Of a DNA stretch of 5,386 nucleotides, positions 4,861 to 5,386 are shown piece after piece. The first letter of the stretch is position 1. Every line of letters starts with the position of its first letter. The position numbers were made by a program, and so were the translations under genes. The DNA lies in NCBI GenBank assembly GCA_005791325.1, contig SXXA01000108.1:1-5386 (forward strand), written 5' to 3'. The DNA comes from Actinomycetota bacterium. Lineage in GTDB: Bacteria > Margulisbacteria > Marinamargulisbacteria > SXXA01. The notes below the pieces were generated by a model. That model was not told where the DNA came from. It did no database searches and saw nothing but the letters and a program-made list of their open reading frames with translations.

Positions 4861-5386
4861 GGGTGTCGACGCAGTGCAATACTAAATAAAATGGTGCGCT
4901 TGATAAATTTATACCGACCTTTTATACCAGTGTTCCAATTCGATTGCCCATGCATGCGAGACGCCATCACGGTTGGAAAACGAAGGATGGGCAACCCATT
5001 GCGCTTGGCTGCGTGGTACAAGGCCAAATCAAACGCAAAGTCATCGGGTAAATGGGGTAGGGATTCAAAAAAGGAGCGAGGAAAAACCGTTGGTTGCCCA
5101 TTGATATCCCATAACGGGGTTTGCATGAGCAAGGTTTCAAAGATACTCATGCCAATGGTAAAGAATTGATCCATGAGGGGACGCCCCGATCGAACCCCTT
5201 TAATAAAGGCAGGGGTGCCCCGTTGTCGAATGAGCGTCATGGCAGTTAATAAATCCGTCGGGTCGGTTTGTAAATCGGCATGGGTATAAGCCAACCATGG
5301 GGTGGTGGCTTGTTGTAAGCCCGTCATAATTCCATGCCCATATCCTTGATTAATGGGTATTCGAATGGATGAAAAAAACGGAGTAT
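4857..5386 (-). CDS. Family 2 glycosyltransferase, DPM1-like (5' part beyond right edge)
   Basis: The frame is open to the window edge, so the ATG at 5327 is internal: residues before it ('IPINQGYGHGI') continue into the conserved GT2 stretch 'N.G.G.AI..GL..A'. Next comes 'YTHADLQTDP', the metal/nucleotide-sugar site of GT2 enzymes (usually 'DADLQ.DP'; the first Asp is His here). Downstream are 'NGQPTVFPRSFFE', 'DFAFDLALYHAAKRNG' and 'ASRMHGQSNWNTG', matching the C-terminal part of dolichol-phosphate-mannose-synthase-like GT2 proteins. About 176 codons are visible, lacking the N-terminal nucleotide-binding strand. No transmembrane segment is seen in the visible C-terminus, which ends 'SIALRRHP'. 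Such enzymes attach a sugar from a nucleotide donor to polyprenyl phosphate or a membrane acceptor, which fits feeding the GT-C domain encoded two genes on. The donor is unknown. Confidence 0.85.
   Translation of the reverse strand, partial: TPFFSSIRIPINQGYGHGIMTGLQQATTPWLAYTHADLQTDPTDLLTAMTLIRQRGTPAFIKGVRSGRPLMDQFFTIGMSIFETLLMQTPLWDINGQPTVFPRSFFESLPHLPDDFAFDLALYHAAKRNGLPILRFPTVMASRMHGQSNWNTGIKGRYKFIKRTILFSIALRRHP

Noticed and set aside
4846..5169. Plus-strand open frame of 107 codons opposite the GT2 gene
   Set aside because: The minus strand carries strong GT2 motifs across the same bases; the plus frame has a low-complexity, basic composition and no family resemblance.
5325..5327. ATG at 5327 as the start of the GT2 gene
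   Set aside because: The frame stays open to the edge and the upstream codons encode the conserved GT2 'N.G.G' stretch, so this Met is internal.
1..5386. Window length equals that of phage phiX174
   Set aside because: The sequence encodes a bacterial operon and a lexA-type gene, with no phiX174 genes; the length is a coincidence.

Overview
The window is bacterial DNA of moderate GC content. Every gene I can support lies on the minus strand, so transcription runs from the right edge to the left. I cannot name the organism. The gene packing, Shine-Dalgarno sites and a sigma70-type promoter are those of an ordinary bacterium. The LexA fragment has an 'ITVRAVQQH' recognition helix unlike the E. 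coli version, and its operator-like palindromes do not show the classical CTGT-N8-ACAG spacing, so I do not assign a phylum.

Layout in transcription order. (1) 5386-4857: a family 2 (dolichol-phosphate-mannose-synthase-like) glycosyltransferase, cut by the right edge. (2) 4860-4267: a short glycerophosphodiester-phosphodiesterase-like protein, coupled to the first gene by an ATGA overlap. (3) 4330-2240: a fusion of a polytopic GT-C-type glycosyltransferase with a soluble C-terminal domain resembling class II phosphoribulokinase from end to end. (4) 2170-1460: a HAD-family phosphatase-like protein. (5) 1490-468: a class II (zinc) aldolase/epimerase. (6) 467-240: a non-coding stretch with five perfect stem-triloop hairpins and a sixth weaker one. 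(7) 239-1: the promoter, operator-like palindromes, ribosome binding site and first 53 codons of a lexA-type repressor running off the left edge.

Genes 1-5 overlap or sit within 69 bp of one another and look like one operon, probably continuing upstream of the window. The mix (a polyprenyl-phosphate-sugar-synthase-like GT2, a membrane GT-C transferase, a sugar-phosphate kinase-like domain, a HAD phosphatase, a class II aldolase/epimerase and a phosphodiesterase) suggests making, activating and transferring an unusual sugar or polyol phosphate onto a cell-envelope glycoconjugate or lipid. That is inference; the family assignments rest on visible motifs. The most unusual item is the GT-C/phosphoribulokinase-like fusion. 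Its kinase half keeps the P-loop, DDYHS, YNH and RD..ERGH motifs, but has Ser where the family has the acidic residue of 'VIEGLH', and lacks the P-loop cysteine used for redox control in photosynthetic phosphoribulokinases.
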